64,000 nt of DNA from Oscillospiraceae bacterium (GCA_022009675.1 CP091718.1:868001-932000); one strand, 5' to 3'; positions 30,843-43,829 are shown, numbered from the stretch's first letter. Notes: generated from the sequence alone by a model not told the origin. Program-made: numbers and translations.

Positions 30843-31996
30843 TCACTCAAAATACTTTCCATTTTCGACCCGGATGGAGCGGAAGGAATCGGGGGAGAAG
30901 GAGGAGGAGATATCCTCGCAGCAGGTCATGATGACCTGGCGGCCGGAGAGCTCGCGGAGGAGATAGGAGCGGCGGCGGCTGTCCAGCTCGGAGAGGACGT
31001 CGTCAAAGAGAAAGACGGGGAGATCGCCGCCGGTTTCCTGCCCGCTGACGGTGCCTTCCGCCAGCTTCATGGCAAGCGCGATAGAGCGCTGCTGCCCCTG
31101 CGAAGCATACAGACGCGCGGGACGGTCGTTCAGAGTCAGTGCGAGATCGTCCCCGATGCACCCCGTACAGCGTGCTGCCGGCACCGATCTCCCGCGCGGT
31201 ACGCTCGGTCAGAAGGCGGAAATACGCCGGCGCAGTGTCCTCCGGGGAGAGCATTTCCTGCGCGGGAAGACCAAGCGAATTGGTATACCCGACACCGGGA
31301 ATTTCACGATTGCCGGTCATGTCCGCAAAGCAGTCGCGCATGAGGGAATCCAGACGCAGAATATACCCGGCGCGCTTCGCCGCGATTTCCGCACAGGCGG
31401 AGGCAAGCTGCGCGGACCACTGCTCGGCAGTCGGATCCAGCCTGCCGCCCGCATCCTGCGCCTGCCGGAGCAGCGCGTTGCGCTCCCGCAAAGCCCGGTT
31501 GAAACAGCTTGAGCGCCCGCACGTAGACAGGGCGGAGCTGGGAGATCGCCACATTCAGGAAATCCCGCCGATCCTCCGGCGAGCCCTGCACAACAGACAG
31601 GTGCGCCGGACAGAACAGCACAACCCGGAACCCGCCGACAACCTCGCTCATGCTCCGGACGCGGACGCCGTTGCGGTCAACAGCCCTGCCGCCGCGCCCC
31701 CGGAGAAGCCGGAACAGAAGCGTGCTGTCCGCCTGCCCCGCCTGCCCTGCCTGCCCAACTGTCTCCGCCGGCGAAAAGCAGTTCTCTATCATGGCACTTT
31801 CCGCACCGAACCGGATCAGCTCCTCGTCATGCCCCGTGCGGAAGGTCTTGCCGAGCGCCGTGTAGTACAGCGCCTCCAGCAGATTGGTCTTTCCCTGCGC
31901 GTTGTCGCCGTGCAAAAGGTTGACGCCGGGGGAAAAATGCACCTCCGCCTCCTCAACGTTGCGGAAATCCCGCAGACGGATCCGCCTGCACTGCAT
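30843..31996 (-). CDS. recF: DNA replication and repair protein RecF (frameshifted)
   Basis: SMC-like ATPase that helps load RecA at gaps. Walker A GDNAQGKTNLLEALYY (30-45), Walker B FLFDDVLSELDSRRR and the RecF-type SQGQQRSIALAMKLAE signature. Frame changes near 31505 (LKLFQ to FNRALRERNALL) and near 31160 (STLYGVHRG to GDDLALTLN), giving about 384 residues. An insertion VGQAGQAGQAD (80-90) comes from tandem 9-base units. ATG 31996 lies 10 bp after the dnaN stop. The S4-domain gene yaaA that often separates them is absent. Confidence 0.93.
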
Positions 31997-32005
31997 CGCC
32001 GCCCC

Positions 32006-33226
32006 TTACTCCTTGGTGCGCACCGGCAGGAGGAAGTACAGCTCGCTCTCCCCGGCAGCCGTTTCCTCCTCGCTCAGCACCGGCTCGATGTTGATGCTGG
32101 ACAGCGACGTGGACATGGAAAGCCGGACATCCCCGGCGCGGCAGGCACGCAGACTGTCCATCAGGTACCGGTTGTTGAAGGCAATGGTCAGATCGTCCCC
32201 CTCGTGCCGGATGGGCATCTCGTCATACGAGCTTCCCAGCCCCGAAACGGCGGACACCTTGAGCATCCCGCCCACGATATCCAGCCGGACGCTGGAGCGC
32301 ACCGCCCCCGGCACGCGCTCCTCCGTAATCAGCGCCGCACGCTCCAGCGCGCTCAGCAGCACATCCCGATCCACCGTGACCAGAATGCGGTGATTCCGGA
32401 CGATGATGCGCTCATAATCCATGTACTCGCCGTCAATCAGACGGGAGAAAAACGTGATCCCGTCCAGGTCAAACACAATATTCTTGCGGAACATATGGAT
32501 GCGCGTCAGCGGCTCGCCCTGCTCCGTGCTCTCCGAGCTTTCCCCGCTCTCCAAACTCTTTTCGATTTTCTCATTCCTGTAATCCAGCAGGCGGAACAGC
32601 TCCCCCACCGACTTGTTCGGCAGAATGAAGCGGTAGTTCAGGGCATCGCCGCTCTCGTTGCGGTTCTCGGTCTCGGCGGGCGTGGAGCAGACCGCCATCC
32701 GGAAGGAATCGCAGGCGACGGTATCCAGCCTGCCGTCCGTCACGCGCATATACATACCGTTGAGGAACGGGCGCTGGTCGTTGGTGCCCATGGCGTGCAT
32801 ACACTTTCCGATCATGGTGCGCAGCGTCTTGCGCGGCACGGTGAACCCGTTGACCGACCGGAGCCGCGGCAGATCCGGGAAATCGGCAGCCGGCAGCGCG
32901 TTCATGGTGTGCGACGCGCGCCCGCAGGTAATGGAAACGCAGTTCCGGTCATCCACGGACAGCGTGATCTCGCCGTCCTCCATGGCGCGGACTGTCTGAC
33001 TGAATTTGGCGGCGCTGATGATAGCCGCGCCTTCCTCGATCACCTCGACGCGGACACTCAGCCGGACGCCCTTTTCCAGATCAAAGGTGGTCATACGACA
33101 TACGTCCGGCGCCTGCGCTTCAAACAGGATGCCTTCGGTGGCAGTCAGGGCTGTTTTGCCGGACACGCCGCTCTGCAGCGGCGACACGGCTTCGCACATA
33201 TCGTTTTTGTTGAATATGATCTTCAT
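32006..33226 (-). CDS. dnaN: DNA polymerase III sliding clamp (beta subunit)
   Basis: Ring-forming processivity clamp, 406 residues, intact. Starts MKIIFNKNDMCEAVSPLQSG, with LPAADFPDLP, FLNGMYMRV, ACDSFRMAV and the C-terminal LYFLLPVRTKE. It is about 40 residues longer than the usual 366, mostly from a Ser/Glu-rich insertion around residues 216-239 (EKSLESGESSESTEQGEP) and extra residues near 185-194. ATG 33226 follows GAAAGGAGA. First gene left of the candidate origin, co-oriented with dnaA and recF. Confidence 0.97.
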   Translation of the reverse strand: MKIIFNKNDMCEAVSPLQSGVSGKTALTATEGILFEAQAPDVCRMTTFDLEKGVRLSVRVEVIEEGAAIISAAKFSQTVRAMEDGEITLSVDDRNCVSITCGRASHTMNALPAADFPDLPRLRSVNGFTVPRKTLRTMIGKCMHAMGTNDQRPFLNGMYMRVTDGRLDTVACDSFRMAVCSTPAETENRNESGDALNYRFILPNKSVGELFRLLDYRNEKIEKSLESGESSESTEQGEPLTRIHMFRKNIVFDLDGITFFSRLIDGEYMDYERIIVRNHRILVTVDRDVLLSALERAALITEERVPGAVRSSVRLDIVGGMLKVSAVSGLGSSYDEMPIRHEGDDLTIAFNNRYLMDSLRACRAGDVRLSMSTSLSSINIEPVLSEEETAAGESELYFLLPVRTKE

Positions 33227-33399
33227 GGTTTGTTTCTGTCTCCTTTCAGGAACGGTATCGTGTCAGTATATGTAGTGGCTGAGCGGGAAATGCCGCCCCG
33301 CACGTTCTGTCAGCGTCTGCCCGCTTTCCGCCTCCCGCGCGCCCGCGCGCGATCCGTCCATCCTTCTATCCTTCCATCCAGAAGCAGGAGCAGTAGGGG

Positions 33400-33880
33400 G
33401 CGGGGAACTGTGGAAAACCGGAATATCCAGCCACGGCAGGAACTTTTTGGCGTTTTTGTCGGCGCGGTTCTGTGCGGAATATCCGGATTTTGCCTTGACG
33501 GATTGTGGAAATCCGTGTCCGGGGAGTGGTTTTGGTGGGATTTTTTTGTGTCCGGCGGCGTTCCGACCGCGACAAACCGGTCGTTGTGGACGGATTTTTT
33601 TCTGTTTTTCTGTGGGAAAGCCGGGGTTCTGTCCACCGGCATTTGTGGACATCCGGTGGGGTGTGCGGTTGGCTTGGGGAATTTGTCCGTCCGGTTTTTT
33701 ATGCATATCCACAGGACAGCGGGGGGCGTGTTTTTCTGCTGCAATGCCCGGATTCGCGGTCTGCGGGGGTTGCATACGGCTATGCATACCGTGCTTTTCA
33801 ACATAGTTTTCCACAGGCTGTGAAAAAGGCGGAGAAAAGTCCACAGTCTTTTCCACACGGTGTGGAAAACCGGGGGTGTT
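33400..33880. other. Candidate oriC: DnaA-box cluster between dnaN and dnaA
   Basis: Exact TTTTCCACA (either strand) at 33409, 33807, 33849 and 33861; TTTTTCACA at 33819; one- or two-mismatch boxes at 33504, 33705, 33837 and others such as TGTGGACAT 33644. The canonical TTATCCACA was not found. A T-rich tract lies at 33530-33620. Classic position for a Firmicute origin. The 33227-33399 part shows only the dnaN leader and GC-rich sequence. Confidence 0.75.
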
Positions 33881-33894
33881 TTCGACAATGGCGT

Positions 33895-34765
33895 TGTGGG
33901 GAGCAGGGGTTTTGCCCCTTGCATCCCCCGGGGCTGAACCTAAGCGGCACTGGCTATCCCTGCCGCTGTGGTACCCAGCAGGGGCAGGGGGCTTTGCCCC
34001 TTACGGGGCGGGGATGGGTGGCGTTCCGGTACCCGGCGGGGGGCGTGGCGGTTTTGGTCGCCCGCCTGCCTTTTACTTGAGCTTTGTTTTTTCCCCCATC
34101 CCCCGCCCCCTTCCCGGCGGGAAGGGGAGACTAAAGGTTATTTTTATGCAAGGGGCTTCGCCCCTTGCATCCCAGGGGCTGAACCTGCGCGGCACTTACA
34201 GAACCTGCCAAGCGGGTGCCCGGAGTGGGGCTTGCCCCTTGCGGGGCGGGGATGGGTGGCGTTCCGGTATCCGGCGGGGGGCAGGGGGCTTGCCCCTTGC
34301 GGCACTGGCTCGCCCCTGCCACTGTGGTACCCGGCGGTGGGGTGGCGGTTTTGGTCGCCCGCCTGCCTTTTACTTTAGCTTGATTTTCTGCCCCCCTCCC
34401 CCCGACCCCCTTCCCGGCGGGAAGGGGAGACTCAAAAGGTTTTCTTATGCAAGGGGCTTCGCCCCTTGCATCCCCAGACTGAACCCGCGCGGCACTTACA
34501 GAACCTGCCGCTGTGTTTCCCGGTGAGGGGCTTACCCGGCTGGTTGCCGGTTCGGCGGGCGTTAACGGTTCCCACGGGTGGCGTGTCAGTTGAGATGCGG
34601 CTCTGGTTGACAGTGCCGGCAGCCAGGAGAGGGGGACCGGGGGAGAGGAACTTCGGCGTTTGAGATGGTCCTCTCCCCCGGGGCAGGGGACGAACAAGTG
34701 CCGTTGGGGGACAGGGATAGCAAGTGCCTTCGGGGAACAGGGCGAACCGCCGCCCGTCGGAACGG
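33895..34765. repeat. GC-rich hairpin-module mosaic downstream of dnaA
   Basis: About 870 bp with no gene. Three composite units with CCCCTTCCCGGCGGGAAGGG stems (34110, 34410) and GCAAGGGGCTTCGCCCC stems (about 33905 partial, 34150, 34450), and one long-hairpin module at 34636-34684 next to the dnaA stop. Confidence 0.85.
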
Positions 34766-34769
34766 CACC

Positions 34770-36362
<1,593 letters not shown>

Positions 36363-36436
36363 AGGAAATCCTTTCTTTCCTGCCCTGCGGCAAGGGCTGT
36401 CGCCGGGCAGTCTTATAAGTATATTTATATAATTAT

Positions 36437-36465
36437 AGTATACCATAATTCTTCCGGAAAATCAA
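36437..36465 (-). promoter_or_regulatory. dnaA promoter
   Basis: Minus strand TTGATT (36465-36460), 17-bp spacer, TATACT (36442-36437), in an AT-rich stretch 36410-36465 that contrasts with the GC-rich surroundings. Confidence 0.75.
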
Positions 36466-36479
36466 GCCCCATTTTGATA

Positions 36480-36960
36480 TTGTTTGCGGGGGCGTGCCTT
36501 TATCCTCGCCTGCCTGCCCCTGCCTTTAGCTTTCTTTTTGCCCCTATCCCCTCGACCCCCTTCCCCGGTGGGGAAGGGGGAGAATATTACTTTATTTCGC
36601 CGGGGCTACCGCCCCCGGCACCCCGGGCATTAAACCGTTTGCGGCACTTACAGAGCCTGCCAAGAAGGTGCCCCGCGCAAAGGGAAGTCCACGATTTGCC
36701 GCCAGAATGGCAGGAAATGCTTTCCTTTGGACAGAGTCGGCAGCCAAGGAGAGGGGGGACCGGGGGAGAGGAACTTCGGCGTTTGAGATGGTCCTCTCCC
36801 CCGGGGCAGGGCGAACAAGTGCCGCAAGGGGAGCAGCCCCCCCTCAATTTCCCACAGCGTCAGGGTAAGCCAGCGACCAAAGCCGCCAAAAAGGAGGAGA
36901 ACCCCCAAACGGGATTCTCCTCCGGAAAAACAGGAGTCAGGAATCAGGAAAAAAATTACT
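36480..36960. repeat. GC-rich hairpin-module mosaic upstream of dnaA
   Basis: About 480 bp, no gene. CCCCTTCCCC/GGGGAAGGGG stem near 36557-36580, a GCCGGGG-type stem near 36600-36620 and a long-hairpin module at 36758-36806. Confidence 0.85.
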
Positions 36961-37016
36961 CGTACAGCTCCCGCATTTTTCAGCAGACGCTGATAGTGGG
37001 CAGCGGCATTTTTTCC

Positions 37017-40000
37017 TTAGCCTTTTTCAAACAGAACGGCAGCACGGGCAGGGTTGGAAGCCTCCAGACGGGCATACCGGTTCTCGGACTCAATGAACTT
37101 GGTGTAGTCGGTCGTGGGCTCCTTGGAATCCACAATCAGCTTGCCGCTCTCCAGAGTCGGATTGTAGCGGAACATCAGCCAGTAGCCGGCATCCACCGCA
37201 CGCTTCATCTCCAGCTGGCAGTTCTGCATACCGCCCTTCTTGATGCCGTGCATCTCGCAGGGAGCGTAGCCGATGATCAGGGACGGGCCGTGGTAAGCCT
37301 CTGCCTCGGTCAGAGCCTTGAGCAACTGGTTCATGTCCGCACCCATGGCAACCTGCGCAACGTACACGTAACCGTAGGACATGGCAATCTCCGCAAGGCT
37401 CTTCTTGCCGATTGCCTTACCGGCGGCGGCAAACTGCGCCACCTGACCGATGTTGGAAGCTTTGGAAGCCTGCCCGCCGGTGTTGGAGTACACCTCGGTA
37501 TCAAAGACCATCACGTTGACGTCCTCGCCGGAAGCCAGCACATGGTCAAGTCCGCCGAAGCCGATGTCATAGGCCCAGCCGTCGCCGCCGAAGATCCAGA
37601 CGGACTTCTTGGACAGATACTCCTTTTCCGCCAGAATCTTGCCGCGCAGATCGGCGCACTTGTCGCAGGTGCAACCCTCCAGAGCGGCAATCAGTGCCTT
37701 GGCAGCAGGCTCGTTCGCCTTGCCGTCCTCCAGCGTGTTCAGGTAGTTCTCGATGACAGCCTTGAACTCGGGCTTCTCGACCATGTCGTTCAGCTCGCGG
37801 ACATAGCCGATCAGACGCTCGCGGATGACCTTCTGACCAAGATACAGACCCAGACCGTGCTCGGCGTTGTCCTCAAACAGCGAGTTGCACCAGGCAGGAC
37901 CGTGACCGGACTCCTTGTTCACCGTGTAAGGCGTGGAGGGAGCCGCACCGCCCCAGATGGAGGAGCAGCCGGTTGCATTGGAGATGTACATTCTCTCACC
38001 GAACAACTGGGTGATCAGTCTTGCATAGGAGGTCTCGGCACAGCCGGCGCAGGAGCCGGAGAATTCAAGCAGCGGCTGCTTGAACTGACAGCCCTTGATG
38101 GTGGTGTAGATAAGCTCGGGCCTCTCGGAGACGTTGGCGACCGCGTAGTCGAAGGCTGCCTGCTGATACAGACCCTTCTCCTGCTGCACCATGGTCAGAG
38201 CCGACTTGGGTGCCGCCAGCTTGGCAGCAGCCTTGGCGGCAGTCTTGGCATCGTACTCCGGATGCTCCTCCGTGACCTGCTTGGCGGCGTTGTCCAGTGC
38301 CTTCTTGGTCACAGGGCACGCCTTGACGCACAGGGTGCAGCCCATGCAGTCCAGCGCGGAAACAGCCATGGTGTACTTGTAGGTCGTCTTGATGACCGGC
38401 TTGGCGGTAAAAGCGCGTGTCGGCAGGCGCACCGGCAGCCTCCTTCTCGTCCATAGCGAACGGACGGATGGTTGCGTGCGGGCAGACGAACGCGCAGCTG
38501 TTACACTGGATGCAGTTCTCGGGGAACCACTCCGGCACCATCACGGCGACGCCGCGCTTCTCGTAGGCGGCGGCACCCTGGACGAAGGTACCGTCCGGGT
38601 TGTGGGAGAACGCGGAAACAGGCAGCTTGTCGCCTGCCATGGATCCGATGGGCTCCAGCAGATTGTTGACGGCATCCACGAGATCGGCACGGGTACCGGT
38701 CGCAGGCGCCTTGGGGGCGTCATCGGCGCAGGTCTTCCATGCCTCGGGCACGTTGACCTTGACAAAGGCATCCGCGCCGGCATCAATGGCGGCATAGTTG
38801 AGATCCACCATTGCCTGTCCCTTCTTGATGTAGGACTTGTACGCCATCTTCTTCATGTACTCGACAGCCTCTGCCGCGGGCAGGATGTTGGCGAGCGCGA
38901 AGAAAGCGGACTGCAGGACGGTGTTCTTGACCTTGACATTGCCGATCTTCTTGGCGGCGATATCCGTCGCGTCGATGATGTAGAAGCTGATGTTGTTGTT
39001 GGCGATGTACTTCTTGACCTTGGAGGGCAGATGCGCATCCAGCTCCTCCGGCGTCCAGGCGCAGTCAAGCAGGAAGGTGCCGCCCGGCTTGACATCGGTC
39101 ACCATGTCGTACTTGTGCAGGTACGCCTGGTTGTGGCAGGCGACGAAGTCCGCCTTGTTGATGTAGTAGGGGGACTTGATGGGCGCATCACCGAAGCGCA
39201 GGTGCGAGATGGTGATACCGCCTGTCTTCTTGGAGTCGTACTGGAAGTACGCCTGGATGTACTTGTCGGTGTGGTCACCGATGATTTTAATGGAGTTTTT
39301 GTTGGCGCCGACGGTGCCGTCACCGCCAAGACCCCAGAACTTGCAGGCAATGGTGCCGGCAGGCGCGGTGTCGGGCGCGGGCTTCTCCTCCAGCGAGTGG
39401 TTGGTGACGTCATCCACGATGCCGATGGTGAACTGTGCCTTGGGCTCGTCCTTGGCAAGGTTCTCGTACACGGCGAAGATGGAAGCGGGGGGCGTATCCT
39501 TGGAACCGAGTGCCGTAGCGTCCGCCGACGACACGGATACCGGTCACGCCGGCGGTAGCCAGTGCGGTGACGACATCCAGGTACAGCGGCTCACCCAGCG
39601 AGCCGGGCTCCTTGGTGCGGTCCAGAACCGCAATCTTCTTCACGGTTCCGGGGATCGCCTCGATCAGCTTGGAAGCCACGAACGGGCGGTACAGGCGAAC
39701 CTTGACAAGACCGACCTTCTCGCCGTGGGCGTTCATGTAGTCGATGACCTCCTCGGTCACGTCGCAGACAGAGCCCATTGCGATGATGATGCGATCCGCA
39801 TCGGGTGCGCCGTAGTAGTTGAACAGCTTATAATCGGTGCCCAGCTTGGCGTTGACCTTGTCCATGTACTCCTCGACGATGGCAGGCAGCGCGTCATAGT
39901 AGGGGTTGCACGCCTCGCGGTGCTGGAAGAAAATGTCGCCGTTCTCGGCGGAGCCGCGCAGCACCGGGTGCTCCGGGTTGAGCGCGCGCTTGCGGAAGGC

Positions 40001-40611
40001 ATCCACGGCGTCCATATCCAGCATTTCGGCGAGATCCGCGTAATCCCACACCTCGATCTTCTGGATCTCGTGGGACGTGCGGAAGCCGTCGAAGAAGTTG
40101 ATGAACGGGACGCGGCCCTTGATGGTAGCCAGATGTGCGACGGCGCCGAGGTCCATGACCTCCTGCGGGTTGGTTTCAGCCAGCATGGCGAAACCGGTCT
40201 GGCGGCAGGCGTACACGTCGGAGTGATCTCCGAAGATGTTGAGTGCCTGCGTAGCCACGCAGCGTGCGGACACATGAAACACGCAGGGGAGCAGCTCACC
40301 GGCGATCTTGTACATATTGGGGATCATCAGGAGCAGACCCTGCGACGCGGTGTAGGTGGTGGTCAGCGCGCCCGCACCCAGCGAGCCGTGGACGGTACCT
40401 GCCGCGCCCGCCTCGGACTCCATTTCCATCACCTTGACGGTGGAGCCGAAGATGTTCTTGAGTCCCTGTGCGGACCACTGGTCCACATAGTCAGCCATCG
40501 GGCTGGAGGGGTAATCGGGTAGATGCCTGCGACCTCTGTGAACGCGTAGCTCACTGTCGCGGCTGCCTGGTTACCGTCCATCGACACTTTTTTTCTGTTG
40601 ATAACAGCCAT
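37017..40611 (-). CDS. nifJ: Pyruvate:ferredoxin (flavodoxin) oxidoreductase (frameshifted)
   Basis: Oxidises pyruvate to acetyl-CoA and CO2 with reduction of ferredoxin, the main anaerobic pyruvate route. Single-chain form of about 1195 residues. N-terminal AATVSYAFTEVAGIYPITP, transketolase-like LGAGALTTTYTASQGLLLMIPN, two 4Fe-4S motifs CIQCNSCAFVCP and CMGCTLCVKACP, a third cysteine region SGSCAGCAETSYARL, and the TPP site IFGGDGWAYDIGFGGLDHV. Frame changes near 40510 (PITP/SSPMADYVDQW), near 39525 and near 38430. ATG 40611 has GAGGAGG. Strong promoter and a palindrome lie upstream. It sits where many Firmicutes have rpmH-rnpA-yidC-jag-mnmE. Confidence 0.95.
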
Positions 40612-40640
40612 TCGTGGTAAATCCTCCTCATTTTTTTATG

Positions 40641-40653
40641 AAAGTGACACTTT
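40641..40653. promoter_or_regulatory. 13-bp palindrome in the nifJ leader
   Basis: AAAGTG-A-CACTTT lies between the nifJ -10 box and its ribosome binding site, where a repressor would block transcription. No known regulator is identified for it. Confidence 0.4.
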
Positions 40654-40675
40654 CTGAAAAGATTTCGCAACCCTT

Positions 40676-40704
40676 ATCATAGCACAAACCCGGCGAAAAG
40701 TAAA
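40676..40704 (-). promoter_or_regulatory. nifJ promoter
   Basis: Minus strand TTTACT (40704-40699), 17-bp spacer, TATGAT (40681-40676). Confidence 0.7.
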
Positions 40705-40774
40705 GGGATTTCTGAAATTTTCATCTGTCAGAACAAAAAAGTTACAGAAAAAGCGGAGATTATTTACTGTTTCG

Positions 40775-41745
40775 GCGGCTTGCCTGACGACCGGGTGCCC
40801 TGTGGGGGCTTGCCCCCGGCGTTGTCGGCTCGACCTCTGCCGCTGTGGTGCCCCGCGGGCGGCTTGCCTTCCTTGTCGCCTGCCCCCGCCGCCTTTAGCT
40901 TTGTTTTTGCCCCCTATCTCCCCCGCCCCCTTCCCCGGCGGGGAAGGGGAGAATTTTTACTTTATTTTCGCCGGGGGCTTCGCCCCCGCACCCCTGCATT
41001 AAACCGTTTGCGGCACTTACAGAACCTGCCGTCGTGGTACCTTGCGGGGGCTTGCCTTCCTTGTCGCCTGCCCCCGCCGCCTTTAGCTTTGATTCTGCCC
41101 CCATCCCCCCGACCCCCTTCCCGACGGGAAGGGGAGAATTTTAGTTTTTCTTATGCAAGGGGCTCCGCCCCTTGCATCCCCGGCATTGGACCGCCTGCGG
41201 CACTTACAGAACCTGCCGTCGTGGTACCCCTGCGGGGGCTTGCCCCCGGCGTTGTCGGCTCGACCTCTGTCGCTGTGGTGCCCTGTGGGGGACTTGCCTT
41301 CCTTGTCGCCTGCCCCCGCCGCCTTTAGCTTTGATTCTGCCCCCTATCCCTCCCAACCCCCTTCCCCGCCGGGGAAGGGGAGACTTTTAGTTTATTTTTG
41401 CCGGGGGCTTCGCCCCCGGCACCCCCTGCATTAAACCGTTTGCGGCACTGACAGTCTCTGCCATGCGGGCACCCGCGCAAGAGGCGCCTGCGGTTCGTTG
41501 CAAAAATGTCAGGAAGCGGTTCCATGTGAGCGGTGTCGGCAGCCAAGGAGAGGGGGGACCGGGGGAGAGGAACTTCGGCGTTTGAGATGGTCCTCTCCCC
41601 CGGGGCAGGGTGAGCCAGTGCCGCAGGGGTTCAAGCCTCGCCGGTCACCACAGTGGCAGGGCGAGCCAGTGCCGCCGGGGTTCAAGCCCCGCCGGGGCGC
41701 ACCGCCCTCCGGTCACCACAGCGGCAGAGGCACGCCGCCCCGCGG
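40775..41745. repeat. GC-rich hairpin-module mosaic between nifJ and mnmG
   Basis: About 970 bp, no gene. Three composite units (start near 40790, 41030, 41220), each with GTGCCCTG(C)GGGGGCTTGCC, CCGCCTTTAGCTTTG, a CCCCTTCCC stem and a GGGCTTCGCCC or GGGGCTCCGCCCC stem. Long-hairpin module at 41558-41606, then short CAGTGCCGC units. Confidence 0.85.
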
Positions 41746-41766
41746 CGAAAAACTTCCCCCTACCAC

Positions 41767-41796
41767 TTGACGCACAACATAAAAAAATGATAGAAT
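41767..41796 (+). promoter_or_regulatory. mnmG promoter
   Basis: TTGACG (41767-41772), 18-bp A-rich spacer, TAGAAT (41791-41796), 60 bp before the ATG. Confidence 0.7.
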
Positions 41797-41857
41797 ATAC
41801 GCGCAGATACAGGCAAACCATAAACGCAAAAAAGGAAAATACTGGTAACAAATAAAG

Positions 41858-43732
41858 ATGAATACAACGCAGATAGCGGTGATCGGCGCCGGTCACGCCG
41901 GCATCGAGGCGGCACTGGCGGCGGCAAGAATGGGCGTGGAAACAGTCCTGTGTACAATGTCGCTTGACGCAGTGGCAAATATGCCCTGTAACCCATCCAT
42001 AGGAGGAACCGCAAAGGGACACCTCGTGTATGAGATAGACGCACTCGGCGGAGAAATGGGACGCGCCGCAGATCTCGTCACCTTGCAGAGCCGCACACTC
42101 AATACGGGAAAGGGCGCCGCCGTGCAGTCCAAACGCGTCCAGGCGGACAGACTGCGCTACCATGCCCTCATGAAACATACCCTCGAAACACAGAAAAACC
42201 TGCGGCTTTTGCAGGCAGAGGTCGTGGATATATATGAAAAAACCGTTGACGGAAAAGCAAAAATCACAGGCTTCCGCACAAGACTCGGCGAGGAGTGGTC
42301 GTGCGGATGCATCATCCTCGCCACCGGAACCTACCTCTGCGGGAAGGTGTTCGTCGGCGATGCATCCTACCCCTCCGGACCGGACGGGTTCCTGCCCGCA
42401 GAGGGACTGTCCGACGCGCTCCGCCGCATGGGCATCCGCCTGATGCGCTTCAAAACCGGCACGCCCGCCCGCATCCGGCGGCAGTCCATCCGGCTGGATG
42501 AGCTGGAGGAACAGCCCGGCGAGCCGCACATCGTGCCCTACTCCGCCCGCACCGATCCCGACGCCTTCCGCGATCTTGACCAGATCCCCTGCCATATCGT
42601 CTATACCAACGCCGAAACCCACCGCATTATTCGGGAAAATATCCACCGATCCGCCATGTATTCCGGCAAAATCCACGGCACCGGACCCCGCTACTGCCCC
42701 TCGATCGAGGATAAAATCGTCCGCTTTGCCGATAAGGGAGCGCCACCAGCTGTTCGTCGAACCGCTGGGACGTGACACCGAGGAAATGTACCTCCAGGGC
42801 TTTTCCACCTCCCTCCCGACCGACGTCCAGCAGGATATGGTGCATTCCCTGCCCGGCTTTTCGGACGCCGAGATCATGCGCTACGCCTACGCCATCGAGT
42901 ACGATTGCGCCGATCCTCTGCAGCTCTTCCCTACCCTTGCCTTCAAGCAGCATGACGGCTTGTACGGCGCCGGACAGTTCAACGGCACCTCCGGCTACGA
43001 GGAAGCCGCGGCGCAGGGACTTGTGGCTGGCATCAACGCGGCGCTGTCTGTGCTCGGCAAACCGCCCCTGATCCTCCCGCGCTCCGGCAGCTATATCGGC
43101 ACCCTGATTGATGACCTTGTCACGCGCGGCACCAATGAGCCGTACCGCATGATGACCAGCCGTTCGGAATTCCGCCTTCTCCTGCGTCAGGATAACGCCG
43201 ACCTGCGCCTGACGCCGACCGGCTACGCCTGCGGCTTGATCCCGGAGGAGCGCTACCGCGCCTTTCTCCGTAAGCGGGAGCAGGAGCAGTCCGAGAAAGC
43301 GCGCCTGGAAGCCACCTTCCTCTCGCCCGAAAAAAAGTCAATCCCCTGCTGACTTCCTGGGGCATGGATCCCGTCGTGTCCGGCGTCTCGCTCGCCGACC
43401 TTCTGCGTCGCCCCGGCGTGACCTACGCGGCTCTTGCCCCCCTTGATCCCGCCCGCCCCTCCCTTCCCCTCGCGGTCTGCCATACCGTCGAAAACCGACG
43501 TCAAGTACGCCGGCTATATCCGCCGCGAACTTGCCGAAGTCGACCGCCAGAAAAAAACTTGAAAGTAAATCCCTCCCCCGACCTCCCCTACTCCTCCATC
43601 CGCGGCCTCCGCCTCGAAGCCGCCCAAAAACTCGCCGCCCATAAACCCCTCACCGTCGGACAAGCCTCCCGCATCAGCGGCATCAGCCCCGCCGACATCT
43701 CTGTCCTCCTTCTGTATCTCGGGCTGCGATAG
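41858..43732 (+). CDS. mnmG: tRNA uridine-5-carboxymethylaminomethyl modification enzyme MnmG (frameshifted)
   Basis: FAD protein that with MnmE modifies U34 of tRNAs. N-terminal Rossmann motif VIGAGHAGIEAALAAARMG, NPSIGGTAKGHLVYEIDALGG, ATGTYLCGKVFVG, GPRYCPSIEDKIVRFADK, then GLYGAGQFNGTSGYEEAAAQG and the C-terminal IRGLRLEAAQKLAAHKPLTVGQASRI (spanning separate frames). Four frame breaks, each at a run: AAGGGAG near 42738, GAAAAAAAG near 43332, GAAAACC near 43493 and CAGAAAAAAAC near 43554. Joined length about 624 residues, normal. The RBS is weak. mnmE is not seen nearby. Confidence 0.93.
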
Positions 43733-43750
43733 GTTGTTTGGGGTGTTTTC

Positions 43751-43812
43751 GGGGAGGAAAACTTCTTGAAAGAAGTTTTTCCTCCCCCGTGCCCCCTCTT
43801 TCAAGAACTTTT
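43751..43812 (+). terminator. 3'-end hairpin element after mnmG
   Basis: Long stem with arms GGGGAGGAAAACTTC and GAAGTTTTTCCTCCCC around TTGAAA, then a C-rich spacer and CAAGAACTTTT. Same loop and distal sequence as the other members although the arm sequence differs. Confidence 0.65.
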
Positions 43813-43829
43813 ATACCGGAATCGGGCAT

